DNA of 64,000 nt. Source: Stenotrophomonas maltophilia. Lineage in GTDB: Bacteria > Pseudomonadota > Gammaproteobacteria > Xanthomonadales > Xanthomonadaceae. Positions 1 to 7,819 of the stretch are shown piece after piece; within the stretch, counting starts at the first letter, position 1, and every line of letters begins with the position of its first letter. The DNA is taken from assembly GCF_002799245.1 (NCBI RefSeq), contig NZ_NEQV01000004.1, positions 1 through 64,000 of the forward strand. Reading direction: 5' to 3'. The notes under the pieces are model-generated. The model did no database searches, was not told where the DNA came from, and saw only the letters and a list, made by a program, of their open reading frames with translations. A program made the translations under genes and the position numbers.

Positions 1-108
1 TGGCAACGTATCGCTTGCTTTAAAACAATTAATAGTTGCTTGATCAAACGTCTGCAAGATGGACAATCATCCTTCCTGCAGGCGCCTTCACAAGATACCT
101 GCGCATAC

Positions 109-120
109 TTTCAAAGATCA
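109..120 (-). promoter_or_regulatory. boxA-like antitermination element in rRNA leader
   Basis: Read on the minus strand this is TGATCTTTGAAA, close to the boxA consensus TGCTCTTTAACA. It lies downstream of three rrn-type promoters that point left, which is where an rRNA leader boxA is expected. The 16S gene itself is not in the window; positions 1-108 would be the rest of the leader. I see no coding sequence between 1 and 606. Confidence 0.5.
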
Positions 121-181
121 GGGGAAGTGGCCTCAGCGCCGTTCCCGTGTGCTGCGAAGCTTCCTTCGTAGCGAGCCGCCC

Positions 182-209
182 ATTATAGCCGGCTTTTCCG
201 CTTCGTCAA
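182..209 (-). promoter_or_regulatory. rrn-type promoter P1 (closest to the rRNA leader)
   Basis: On the minus strand the -35 box is TTGACG (204-209) and the -10 box is a perfect TATAAT (182-187), 16 bp apart, followed by a GC-rich discriminator (GGGCGGCTCGC). This is the architecture of a strong, stringently controlled rRNA promoter. It reads toward position 1. Confidence 0.8.
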
Positions 210-303
210 CACCTTTTTTCAAGGCCGTCTCACCGGAGTGGACGTTGTTGCCGATGCTGCTTCGTCGTTGGACCCGAAGGCCTTTCGTCGTTGCGAGCCG
301 CCT

Positions 304-331
304 ATTATGCCGGACTTTTCGAGTCCGTCAA
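304..331 (-). promoter_or_regulatory. rrn-type promoter P2
   Basis: Minus-strand TTGACG (326-331), 16-bp spacer, CATAAT (304-309), then a discriminator (AGGCGGCTCGC) nearly identical to that of P1. It sits 122 bp upstream of P1 and looks like a diverged copy of it. Confidence 0.75.
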
Positions 332-421
332 CACCTTCGTTCGATCAACTCGTTCGTCGGTGGTGGCGTCGCTGTTCGCGTGTCGTTTCCGGAGAAGCGA
401 TGCGCTGCAGCAAGGGAGCGA

Positions 422-449
422 ATTCTAGAGATCCTGCAGATTTCGTCAA
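422..449 (-). promoter_or_regulatory. rrn-type promoter P3 (distal)
   Basis: Minus-strand TTGACG (444-449), 16-bp spacer, TAGAAT (422-427). The -35 hexamer and spacer length match P1 and P2 and the spacing to P2 is 118 bp, so this appears to be the third member of the tandem promoter array. Its discriminator is less GC-rich than those of P1 and P2. Confidence 0.6.
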
Positions 450-554
450 GGCTTTTTTTGCATGGTGATGACAGAAGCACCACGACATCACGCATGACGT
501 ACGCTCGAAGATCACTGCGGCGTTGCCCGCGCGTTGCGCGGTCAACGCCGCAAC

Positions 555-570
555 CCCTATCAATATAGGG
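555..570. promoter_or_regulatory. Inverted repeat upstream of benE, possible operator
   Basis: Perfect 6-bp arms CCCTAT and ATAGGG separated by CAAT, ending 36 bp before the benE start codon. It could be an operator or a small hairpin in the benE leader. No dedicated regulator gene lies next to it. Confidence 0.3.
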
Positions 571-606
571 ATGCACAATGCATGGATGCACAGTGGAGAC
601 GGAGCA

Positions 607-1794
607 ATGAGCATGCAGGTGCGGCGCGCGTGGTGGCGCGATCTTTCGATGCCGGCAATCGTCGCTGGCTTCATTACAGTACTGGTGGGCTTCGCCAGCT
701 CGGCCGTGATCGTGTTCCAGGCTGCACAGGCCGTCGGTGCCGACCAGGCACAGATCGCCTCCTGGATGTGGGCGCTGGGGCTGGGCATGGGTGTGACCTG
801 CATTGGCTTGTCGCTGCGCTATCGCGTGCCGGTAGTGACGGCGTGGTCGACCCCGGGTGCGGCGATGCTGGTGGTGGGCGCCGGCGGCGCCTCGCTCTCT
901 GAAGCCACGGGAGCCTTCCTGCTGGCTGCCGTGCTGGGCCTGCTGGCGGGCTTCTCGGGCATCTTCGCCCGGCTGATGCAACGGGTGCCGATGGCACTGG
1001 CCGCCGGCATGCTGGCCGGCGTGCTGCTGCGCTTCGGGCTGGATGTGTTCGTGGCCATGAACACCCAGCTGGTGCTGGCACTGGCGATGTTCGCCACCTG
1101 GCTGGCCGGGCGCCGGCTGTTCCCGCGTTATGCGGTGATCGCCACCCTGCTGGTCGGCATCGCCGTCGCCGCGAGCCGTGGCCTGCTGCACGCCCAGCAG
1201 GTGCATCTGCAGCTGGCGATCCCCCAGTGGGTGACGCCCTCCCTGTCGTGGACCGCCGTGGCCGGCATTGCCCTGCCCCTGTTCGTGGTCACCATGGCCT
1301 CGCAGAACATTCCCGGTGTGGCGGTGATGCGTGCGTCCGGCTACAACGCCCCGGTGTCGCCGGTGATCGGCTGGATCGGCGTGGTCAACACCCTGCTGGC
1401 GCCCTTCGGTGCGTACGCGCTGAACCTGGCAGCGATCACCGCCGCCATCTGCATGGGCCGCGACGCGCACGAGGATCCGGCGCGCCGCTATACCGCGGCG
1501 ATGGCGGCCGGCGCCTTCTACATTGTCGTCGGGCTGTTCGGCGCCACTGTGGCGGCACTGTTCGCAGCCTTTCCCAGGGAGCTGGTGGCCTGCGTGGCCG
1601 GTATCGCCCTGTTCGGCACCATCGGCAACAGCCTGGCCAGCGCCCTGGCGGTGGAGCGCGACCGCGAGGCGGCACTCGTCACCTTCCTGGTCACCGCCTC
1701 GGGGGTCTCCCTGGCCGGGATTGGTTCGGCGTTCTGGGGCCTGGTGGCCGGTGCGCTGTGCCTGCTGGTGTTGCGGGCACGGGCACCGGCCTGA
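607..1794 (+). CDS. benE: Benzoate/H+ symporter family transporter BenE
   Basis: Predicted 395-residue inner-membrane protein made almost entirely of hydrophobic segments, typical of the BenE family of proton-coupled aromatic-acid importers. The start at 607 (MSMQVRRAWW) is preferred over an upstream in-frame ATG at 523 because a GGAG lies just upstream and the family N-terminus begins about here. The segment VVTAWSTPGAAML and the repeated glycine/alanine-rich helices fit the family. No benzoate-degradation genes are nearby, so the substrate is inferred from family membership only. It is divergent from the rRNA promoters and separated by a small inverted repeat (555-570). Confidence 0.85.
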   Translation: MSMQVRRAWWRDLSMPAIVAGFITVLVGFASSAVIVFQAAQAVGADQAQIASWMWALGLGMGVTCIGLSLRYRVPVVTAWSTPGAAMLVVGAGGASLSEATGAFLLAAVLGLLAGFSGIFARLMQRVPMALAAGMLAGVLLRFGLDVFVAMNTQLVLALAMFATWLAGRRLFPRYAVIATLLVGIAVAASRGLLHAQQVHLQLAIPQWVTPSLSWTAVAGIALPLFVVTMASQNIPGVAVMRASGYNAPVSPVIGWIGVVNTLLAPFGAYALNLAAITAAICMGRDAHEDPARRYTAAMAAGAFYIVVGLFGATVAALFAAFPRELVACVAGIALFGTIGNSLASALAVERDREAALVTFLVTASGVSLAGIGSAFWGLVAGALCLLVLRARAPA

Positions 1795-1817
1795 GCAACC
1801 CTGTCAGACCGGCAGGA

Positions 1818-2363
1818 TCAGGCCGCCAGGCGGGCGACGGTGTTGATCACCGCGCCGGCCGCCATGCCGATCACCACCGCCCACACGCTGGTGCCGCCAC
1901 GACGCTGCAGTTCGGTACGGATGCGATGCTGCTGCCCGGCGTGGGCAGCCTTCACCTTGCCCAGCAACCGCGTGCAGTAGCGCAGGTACAGGTTGTTGGC
2001 GGTCACCGCGATGGCGAACCGTGGCACCGCCAGCAACGCCACCATAAGCAGCGGGCTGGCGCGGGCCGTCAGCACCGCGATGCCGAACAGGACCAGCTCG
2101 AAGAGGATGGCCGCCAGGTACATCTTCCGGTGCAGCAGCCAGTAGGTCGGCACCAGGAAAGCGGGCCAGTGCCACGGCCGCGGCGGCTTCGGCACCGGGC
2201 TGTCCAGGTGCCAGCGCTGGCGGTAGAGCGCCGCGTTGGGCCCCACCAGGAGGTTCAGGTAGTCCGCGTCGGCCGGAGCGGTCGTGCCGTCCACCTCTGC
2301 GGCAGGCGCGAGATAGGGATTGTCATCCGCAGGAGAAGCCGGCGGGGTATCCAGATGATTCAT
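1818..2363 (-). CDS. DUF2628 domain membrane protein
   Basis: 181 residues. The N-terminal 40 residues are polar and proline/aspartate-rich; then comes the DUF2628 core with a YRQRWHLD segment, a HWPAFLVPTYWLLHRKMY segment and about three hydrophobic helices. DUF2628 proteins are small inner-membrane proteins of unknown function. An AAGGA-type ribosome site precedes the ATG. Seventy bases upstream is a longer paralogue (2435-3229) with the same YRQRW...WHWPAFLI pattern, so the pair probably arose by tandem duplication. Function unknown. Confidence 0.75.
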   Translation of the reverse strand: MNHLDTPPASPADDNPYLAPAAEVDGTTAPADADYLNLLVGPNAALYRQRWHLDSPVPKPPRPWHWPAFLVPTYWLLHRKMYLAAILFELVLFGIAVLTARASPLLMVALLAVPRFAIAVTANNLYLRYCTRLLGKVKAAHAGQQHRIRTELQRRGGTSVWAVVIGMAAGAVINTVARLAA

Positions 2364-2434
2364 GTCGGCGATTCCTTGCCCGTAGTGAACCTGCGGTAGC
2401 GGCAGCCGCGGGTGAATCTGAAGCCGCCCCGGTC

Positions 2435-3229
2435 TCAGCCCGCCATCGCCTGTCCCACGAACATCACCGCAATGACGACGATGGCGACCATCGCCGCTGC
2501 CACGGCATTGGTATCCCCCCGCTCGGCCAGTTCACTGCGCAGGCGCGTCGCGTCGTCTCCCGCCAGCGCGCGGGCACGGGCAATCTCGCGCTGGCAGTGC
2601 GCCAGGTACCACCGGTTGGCATACACCGCGGCGGTGATGTTGATGACAAGGGTGATGACCATCGAAACAGCTTCCGGCACGTCCAGCAACGCCTCGGCGA
2701 TGCTGAAGAACACCAGCATGCCGGCCCAGATCGCCGCCAGCCGGTACATCCTGCGGTACACCATCCAGATCACGCCGATCAGGAAGGCCGGCCAGTGCCA
2801 GGTGCCGTTGCCGTCGGCGACGCCCTGGTCCAGCCCCCAGCGCTGTCGATAGATCGGGAAGTTGCCGCCAACCACGGCGGCGTACAAGGCGATGTCGCCC
2901 TCCAGCTCCGGCGTGGTCGCGGCCACGGGCGAAGCCGCGGGCGCACGATAGGGGTCGGACGGATCCGCAGTCTGGGCGTCGCTGGCGATGGTGGCCGGCA
3001 CGGGTTCAACCGGCGGCGGGGTCGGACCCATCGGCGTCACCGAAGGGTCCAGCTCGGCCAGCGGCCGCCACGATGCCATCCCTTCGCGCCACAGCAGCGT
3101 GCGTGCGGTTACGGTGCCGTCCTGCTGCAGGCGGCGCAACCCGGCCAGGTCCACCGGCCCTTCGCTCTGCTTGCTGTTGGCGTACCACCACTGTGCGTCC
3201 TGCATGCCATCCATTCCTGTCGATTCCAT
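2435..3229 (-). CDS. GYF_2 domain plus DUF2628 membrane protein
   Basis: 264 residues. Residues about 10-60 (QWWYANSKQSEGPVDLAGLR to GMASWRPLAEL) match the bacterial GYF_2 fold, thought to bind proline-rich peptides. A proline/alanine linker follows, then a DUF2628 core (YRQRWGLD, WHWPAFLIGVIWMVYRRMY) with several membrane helices. It lies directly after the yeaD-like gene (stop at 3232), so the two are probably co-transcribed, and it is paralogous to the next gene. An internal ATG at 3205 has a better-placed AGGA and is an alternative start. Role unknown; the GYF part suggests protein-protein interaction at the membrane. Confidence 0.75.
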   Translation of the reverse strand: MESTGMDGMQDAQWWYANSKQSEGPVDLAGLRRLQQDGTVTARTLLWREGMASWRPLAELDPSVTPMGPTPPPVEPVPATIASDAQTADPSDPYRAPAASPVAATTPELEGDIALYAAVVGGNFPIYRQRWGLDQGVADGNGTWHWPAFLIGVIWMVYRRMYRLAAIWAGMLVFFSIAEALLDVPEAVSMVITLVINITAAVYANRWYLAHCQREIARARALAGDDATRLRSELAERGDTNAVAAAMVAIVVIAVMFVGQAMAG

Positions 3230-3231
3230 CG

Positions 3232-4122
3232 TTACTCTGAAGATCCCGTCACCGCCTGCAGCGGTTCACTGGCCAGCACCTGCACCAGCTGGTGGCGCGC
3301 GCCGGGTGCAAGGGTAATCTGCTCCGGCCCGGCATTGGCCACTTCCAGGCAAACGTAGTCGTGCCAGCCGTCGCCGACATCGGCCATCTTCGCCGCCGCC
3401 TCCCTGCCCGGATTCCAGGCCACCAGGGTGTGGCTGCCTTCGCTGCGGATCTCGATCCGCCGCTGCAGGACGGGATCGCGCAGTACGTAGTGGCCACCGG
3501 CACCGGTATAGATGCGGTCGCTACGCCCCGGATCACGCGGGTCACGCAACGACCAGGGCCCCTGCTGCTGGCGCAGCTGGGCGTCGTCCTCGTACTTGTC
3601 CAGATAGTGCAGGCCATCGAGACCATCGACCTCGACACGACGGGCATCGCCTACCTGGAAGTAGCTGTGCAGGGCCTGGGTGAAGGTCACCGGGGACGTG
3701 CTGGTGTTCTCGGTCGTCAGCTGCTGGTGCAGCTGGCGACCAATGCGCAGCTGCATCTGCAGGCGCAGGCCACATCCGGCCATCGACGGGGGTGCCAGCT
3801 GCAGTTCCACCTCGCCATCATCGTCCTGGCCGGCCTGCAGCAGCTGCCAGCGCGCGGTGCGCACCAGGCCGTGTGCCGGCACGTCATCACTCTGGCCCTG
3901 ACGACCGAACCACGGCCAGCACACCGGAACCCCACCGCGGATCGGCGTGGGCAGCCCGGCGCGTTTCGGCGACAGCCACAGTACGTCCGGCTGCCCTTCC
4001 GGAATGAACGACAACAGTTGTCCACCGAACACGCTGACGACCGCGGTGGCGCTGGGGGTACGGATCTGCCAGGCCTCGAGCCCGTGGTACAGGCCGGTGC
4101 TGATGTCCGGGCTCGACTGCAT
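3232..4122 (-). CDS. yeaD: D-hexose-6-phosphate mutarotase (YeaD-like aldose 1-epimerase)
   Basis: 296 residues from MQSSPDISTG; an AAGGAGC ribosome site precedes this ATG, and the longer frame would run into the upstream transglycosylase gene. The protein has the galactose-mutarotase-like beta-sandwich pattern of YeaD: FGGQLLSFIPEGQPDVLWLS, PIRGGVPVCWPWFG, an active-site-type His in ALHSYF and a C-terminal VAWNPG segment. Members interconvert alpha and beta anomers of glucose-6-phosphate in the cytoplasm. It is followed at once by the GYF_2/DUF2628 gene. Confidence 0.85.
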   Translation of the reverse strand: MQSSPDISTGLYHGLEAWQIRTPSATAVVSVFGGQLLSFIPEGQPDVLWLSPKRAGLPTPIRGGVPVCWPWFGRQGQSDDVPAHGLVRTARWQLLQAGQDDDGEVELQLAPPSMAGCGLRLQMQLRIGRQLHQQLTTENTSTSPVTFTQALHSYFQVGDARRVEVDGLDGLHYLDKYEDDAQLRQQQGPWSLRDPRDPGRSDRIYTGAGGHYVLRDPVLQRRIEIRSEGSHTLVAWNPGREAAAKMADVGDGWHDYVCLEVANAGPEQITLAPGARHQLVQVLASEPLQAVTGSSE

Positions 4123-4183
4123 GCGATGACGCTCCTTGAAGACCGCGACGATGATGTCGTGGCCAGCCTGCGAACGGCAAGGC

Positions 4184-5431
4184 CTAGCGGCTGGCGGGCG
4201 CCACTGCTGCGGCCTCCTGCTGCAGCGCGCGCAGGATGCGCTGGCCGGCGCGCCCATCGGCATTGGCCCAGCCCAGGCGCTGCTGCTCGGCCTGGATCGC
4301 GCGACGCGTGGCGGTGCCGATCATGCCGTCGGCGCTGCCGATGTCGTGGCCACGGGCCAGCAGCAGGGTCTGCAGCTGGCGGCGTTCATCACGGCCGATG
4401 CCGGGATCATCGGTCGGCCAGGCGGTGACCAGGCCGGTGCCGCCACGCAGCTGGTCGGCCAGCGTGGCAATCGCCAGTGCATAGCTTTCGGCCGCGTTGT
4501 AGCTGTAGATCGCATCGTAGTTGCGGAACACCAGCAGCGCCGGGCCCTTGATGCCGGCCGGCAGCAGCAGGGCGGCGCGTGCGTCGGCCGGCAGGCTGGC
4601 CGGGGCCAGCACGCTGCCATCGAGCGCGGTCACGCCTTGCGCGCGCCAATCGGCGAGCGCTCGACGCTGGGTGCGGCCCGCCTGGCTGGCGTTGAAGCCG
4701 GCCGGAACCCGTACCTCCATGCCCCACGGTTCGCCACTGCGCCAACCGGCTCGCTTGAGGTAGTTGGCGGTGGATGCCAGCGCATCGGGAATGCTACCGA
4801 CCAGATCGCGGCGGCCATCGCCATCACCATCGACCGCGATACGTGCGTAGGTGCTGGGCATGAACTGGGTGTGCCCGAACGCGCCGGCCCAGGAACCGGT
4901 GAGCCCCTGGGCCTGCAGGTCACCGCGATCGATCAGCTTGAGCAGCGCCAGCAGTTCGCCACGGAAGAAGGCCTGGCGGCGGCCCGCACAGGACAGCGTG
5001 GCCAGCGACTGCAGCAGCGGGCGTTTGCCGAACACGCGGCCATAGTCGCTCTCCACCCCCCAGACCGCGACGATGGTGGCCGGATCGACGCCGTACTGCG
5101 CGGAGACGCGATCAAGCAGATCGCGATGCTGCTGCAGCATGGTGCGGCCATCATCGACGCGCTGGCGGTCGACCAGTGCAGCCAGGTAATCCCAGATCGG
5201 CGTGGTGAATTCCGGTTGTGCGTCGAGCAGCCCGAGCACGCTCGGGTCCGGCGTGAGTCCGGCGGTGATCTCGCTGAAACGATCGGCGCCGATGCCCTGG
5301 GTCGCGGCGGTGGCCTGCAGGCCCGCCAGGCAGCGGCTGAACGCCGGATCGATGCTGGCAGCGGGCGCTGCGGGCAGCGTCGGCGTCGACGCGAGGGCGG
5401 CCGCCAGGCCGAGTGTGGTCAGAATGGGCAT
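4184..5431 (-). CDS. MltB-family lytic murein transglycosylase with peptidoglycan-binding domain
   Basis: 415 residues. A hydrophobic N-terminus (to about residue 25) looks like a Sec signal peptide without a lipobox, so a soluble periplasmic form is likely. The SLT_2 catalytic domain spans about 28-320 with the catalytic glutamate in WGVESDYG (Glu127) and the GAFGHTQFMPSTY motif. Residues about 345-405 form a PG_binding_1 domain (RRQLQTLLLARGHDIG). It cleaves the MurNAc-GlcNAc bond of peptidoglycan, giving 1,6-anhydro products. A GGAGG ribosome site precedes the ATG. The combination resembles SltB/MltB-type enzymes of pseudomonads and xanthomonads; the exact orthologue is not certain. Confidence 0.88.
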   Translation of the reverse strand: MPILTTLGLAAALASTPTLPAAPAASIDPAFSRCLAGLQATAATQGIGADRFSEITAGLTPDPSVLGLLDAQPEFTTPIWDYLAALVDRQRVDDGRTMLQQHRDLLDRVSAQYGVDPATIVAVWGVESDYGRVFGKRPLLQSLATLSCAGRRQAFFRGELLALLKLIDRGDLQAQGLTGSWAGAFGHTQFMPSTYARIAVDGDGDGRRDLVGSIPDALASTANYLKRAGWRSGEPWGMEVRVPAGFNASQAGRTQRRALADWRAQGVTALDGSVLAPASLPADARAALLLPAGIKGPALLVFRNYDAIYSYNAAESYALAIATLADQLRGGTGLVTAWPTDDPGIGRDERRQLQTLLLARGHDIGSADGMIGTATRRAIQAEQQRLGWANADGRAGQRILRALQQEAAAVAPASR

Positions 5432-5515
5432 GGCGTCCTCCGTGTTGCCGTTGCACGGCCATCTTAGGGGCAGCGGTGCGGCCGAACCTGAAGGGGCACC
5501 GGCTGGCCGCCCGCC

Positions 5516-6490
5516 CTAGACGTTGCGCAGCAGGCGCAGGCCATAGGCGGGGCTTTCGGCATCCCATCGCTGCGCGACCTGCAGGCCCGCCTGCTGCAAC
5601 AGCGCGTCGAAGCTGTCATCGGTGTACTTGTGGCTGTACTCGACGCGGATGGGTTCACCGGCGGCGAAGTGGAAGGTGCGGCCATCCAGGTGGACGTCCT
5701 GCGCCCGCTGGCTGACCAGGTCGGTTTCGATGCGCAGCCGCGCGGTGCTGTAGCGGGCGCGGTGGCGGAATCCATCGAGGTCGAAATCGCTGCCGATCTC
5801 GCGATTGAGGCGGGCCAGCAGGTTGAGGGTGAATGCGGCGGTGACGCCCTGCGCATCGTTGTAGGCCGCCTCGATCAGCGCCGGGTCCTTGTGCAGGTCG
5901 ATGCCAACCAGGGCCAGGCCGTCGCGGCCCATCGTCTGGCGCATCGCCCGCAGCAGGGCGACGGCATCGTCTTCGGCGAAATTACCCAAGGTGGAACCGG
6001 GGAAGAACAGCAGGCGGCGTGCCGGCGTGCGTTCGGGCGTGGGCACGGCGACGGCGCGGGTAAAGTCGGCGCAGACCGGCAGCATCTCGACCTCGGGCAG
6101 CGCCGGTGCCAGATGGTCGATGCTGGACAACAGGGCCGCCCGCGAGATCTCGATAGGGGTATAGGCCACCGGATCCTGCAGCGCGGCCAGCAGCAACGCA
6201 GTCTTGCGGCCACTGCCGCTACCCAGCTCCACCACATGCAGGCGCGGGCCGGCCACGCGCGCGATATCGGGCAGCACCCGGGCCAGCAGCGCCAGCTCGG
6301 TGCGCGTGGGGTAGTACTCGCGGGTCTGGGTGATCTGTTCGAACAGGCGCGAGCCGCGGGCATCGTAGAAGTACTTGGAGGGCAGCTGCCGTGGCGCGCG
6401 TGACAGGCCAGCCAGCGCATCGGCCAGGATCTGCTGGCGGCTGGGGGTCAGGTCGGTCAGCGCCTGCAGCGCGTCCTGCACCGTACTCAT
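5516..6490 (-). CDS. egtD: L-histidine N(alpha)-methyltransferase (ergothioneine biosynthesis)
   Basis: 324 residues from MSTVQDALQA; its ATG overlaps the egtB stop as ATGA, so the genes are translationally coupled. EgtD trimethylates histidine with three SAM to give hercynine. The SAM-binding loop is VVELGSGSGRKTALLL, and family segments SKYFYDARGSRLFEQIT, LFFPGSTLGNF and VGIDLHKDP are present. A much longer frame starting upstream inside egtB was rejected. No egtA, egtC or egtE lies in the cluster, so the C-S lyase step must be provided elsewhere. Confidence 0.92.
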   Translation of the reverse strand: MSTVQDALQALTDLTPSRQQILADALAGLSRAPRQLPSKYFYDARGSRLFEQITQTREYYPTRTELALLARVLPDIARVAGPRLHVVELGSGSGRKTALLLAALQDPVAYTPIEISRAALLSSIDHLAPALPEVEMLPVCADFTRAVAVPTPERTPARRLLFFPGSTLGNFAEDDAVALLRAMRQTMGRDGLALVGIDLHKDPALIEAAYNDAQGVTAAFTLNLLARLNREIGSDFDLDGFRHRARYSTARLRIETDLVSQRAQDVHLDGRTFHFAAGEPIRVEYSHKYTDDSFDALLQQAGLQVAQRWDAESPAYGLRLLRNV

Positions 6491-7797
6491 GCGGGATCCC
6501 GGGCCAGGCGCAGGCCTGAGAACTGCCACCGTGCCGGTGGCATGAAGAAGTTTCGGTAACTGGCGCGCACGTGGTCGCGTGGTGTGGCACAGCTGCCACC
6601 GCGCAGCACCCATTGGCCGCACATGAACTTGCCGTTGTATTCGCCGAGGTTGCCGTCAAAAGGACGGAAGCCCGGGTAGGCGCCATAGGCGCTGGCGGTC
6701 CATTCCCAGACATCGCCGAACAGCTGCCGCAGCCCGCTGCTCTGCCCCGCCCGCGGGTGCAGGTGATCGTCGTCGGCGAAATGGCCGCGAAGGGGCTGCG
6801 ACGCGGCGGCGGCTTCCCACTCGAACTCGCTGGGCAGGCGCGCACCGGCCCAGCGGGCGCAGGCATCGGCCTCGTAGTAGCTGAGGTGGCAGACCGGCGC
6901 ATGCGGATCCAGCTCGCGCCAGCCACCCAGGGTGTATTCGCGCTGCAGGGTATCGTCCCAGTACAGCGGGTGCTGCCAGCCCTCGGTTTCGCGCAGTGCC
7001 CAGCCTTCACTGAGCCACCAGCGCGGTTCGCGGTAACCACCGGCCTCGATGAAGGCGCGATATTCGGCATTGCTGACGGGACGCTCGGCCAGCGCATGCG
7101 CGGGCAGCAGCACGCGGTGCGGCGGCGATTCGTTGTCGTAGGCGAAGGCAGCGTGCCGTGGCCACGCCGCGGCACCGACGGTGACGATGCGCTCGGGCGA
7201 TTCGATCCAGCCCTGTGCCGTGGCGGTGCTGACCGTGGGCTGCAGATCATCGCGGTAGGGCGGCTGCAGCGGATTGCACCAGAACGCATGCTTGATGTCG
7301 GTCAACAGCAGTTCCTGGTGCTGTTGTTCATGCTGCAGCCCCAGCTGCAGGTGGTGCAGCGCCTGCTCGTCGAGGTCACCCGCGGCCAGCCGTGACTGCA
7401 CCTGTGCATCGATCTGCTGGCGGTAGTCACGCACCTGCTGCAGCGAGGGCCGCGACAGCAGCCCGCGCTGCGGCCGCGCATGTGCTGGGCCGACGCTCTT
7501 GTAGTAGCTGTTGAACAGATAGTCCCAGGCTGGATCATGCACCGAAGCAGTTGCGAAACCGGCCAGTACGAAGCGTTCGAAGAACCAGGTGGTATGGGCC
7601 AGGTGCCATTTGCTGGGGCTGGCGTCGGCCATGCTCTGCAGCATGGCGTCCTCGGCACTGAGCGGTGCAGCCAGCTGCATGCTGCGGGCACGCACCCGTG
7701 CGAAGCGGTGGGCGAGATCGTGCTGCGGGGCAGCGACGGCGGCGGATACGCTGTCCATGCGTGCAGCATCGGCGCTGTGTGGTGAGTGCGACGTCAT
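6487..7797 (-). CDS. egtB: Ergothioneine biosynthesis sulfoxide synthase EgtB
   Basis: 436 residues. The N-terminal DinB-like domain carries the iron-ligand pattern: a His in WHLAHTTWFFE (about 65-68) and the HEQQHQE motif (His156, His160). Residues about 200-430 form an FGE-sulfatase (formylglycine-generating-enzyme-like) domain (RPVSNAEYRAFIEAGGY, LPSEFEWEAAA, GDVWEWTASAY, VLRGGSCATPRDHVR). The enzyme joins hercynine to a thiol donor oxidatively. It is the first gene of the egtB-egtD pair. Its start lies only 22 bp from the assigned start of the divergent diguanylate cyclase, so promoters must overlap one or other coding region. Confidence 0.92.
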   Translation of the reverse strand: MTSHSPHSADAARMDSVSAAVAAPQHDLAHRFARVRARSMQLAAPLSAEDAMLQSMADASPSKWHLAHTTWFFERFVLAGFATASVHDPAWDYLFNSYYKSVGPAHARPQRGLLSRPSLQQVRDYRQQIDAQVQSRLAAGDLDEQALHHLQLGLQHEQQHQELLLTDIKHAFWCNPLQPPYRDDLQPTVSTATAQGWIESPERIVTVGAAAWPRHAAFAYDNESPPHRVLLPAHALAERPVSNAEYRAFIEAGGYREPRWWLSEGWALRETEGWQHPLYWDDTLQREYTLGGWRELDPHAPVCHLSYYEADACARWAGARLPSEFEWEAAAASQPLRGHFADDDHLHPRAGQSSGLRQLFGDVWEWTASAYGAYPGFRPFDGNLGEYNGKFMCGQWVLRGGSCATPRDHVRASYRNFFMPPARWQFSGLRLARDPA

Positions 7798-7819
7798 GGC
7801 ACCGCACTGCCCCGTTCAC

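Noticed and set aside
59..568. 169-codon plus-strand frame at the left end
   Set aside because: It reads through three rrn promoters in the antisense direction; arginine/serine-rich translation without features.
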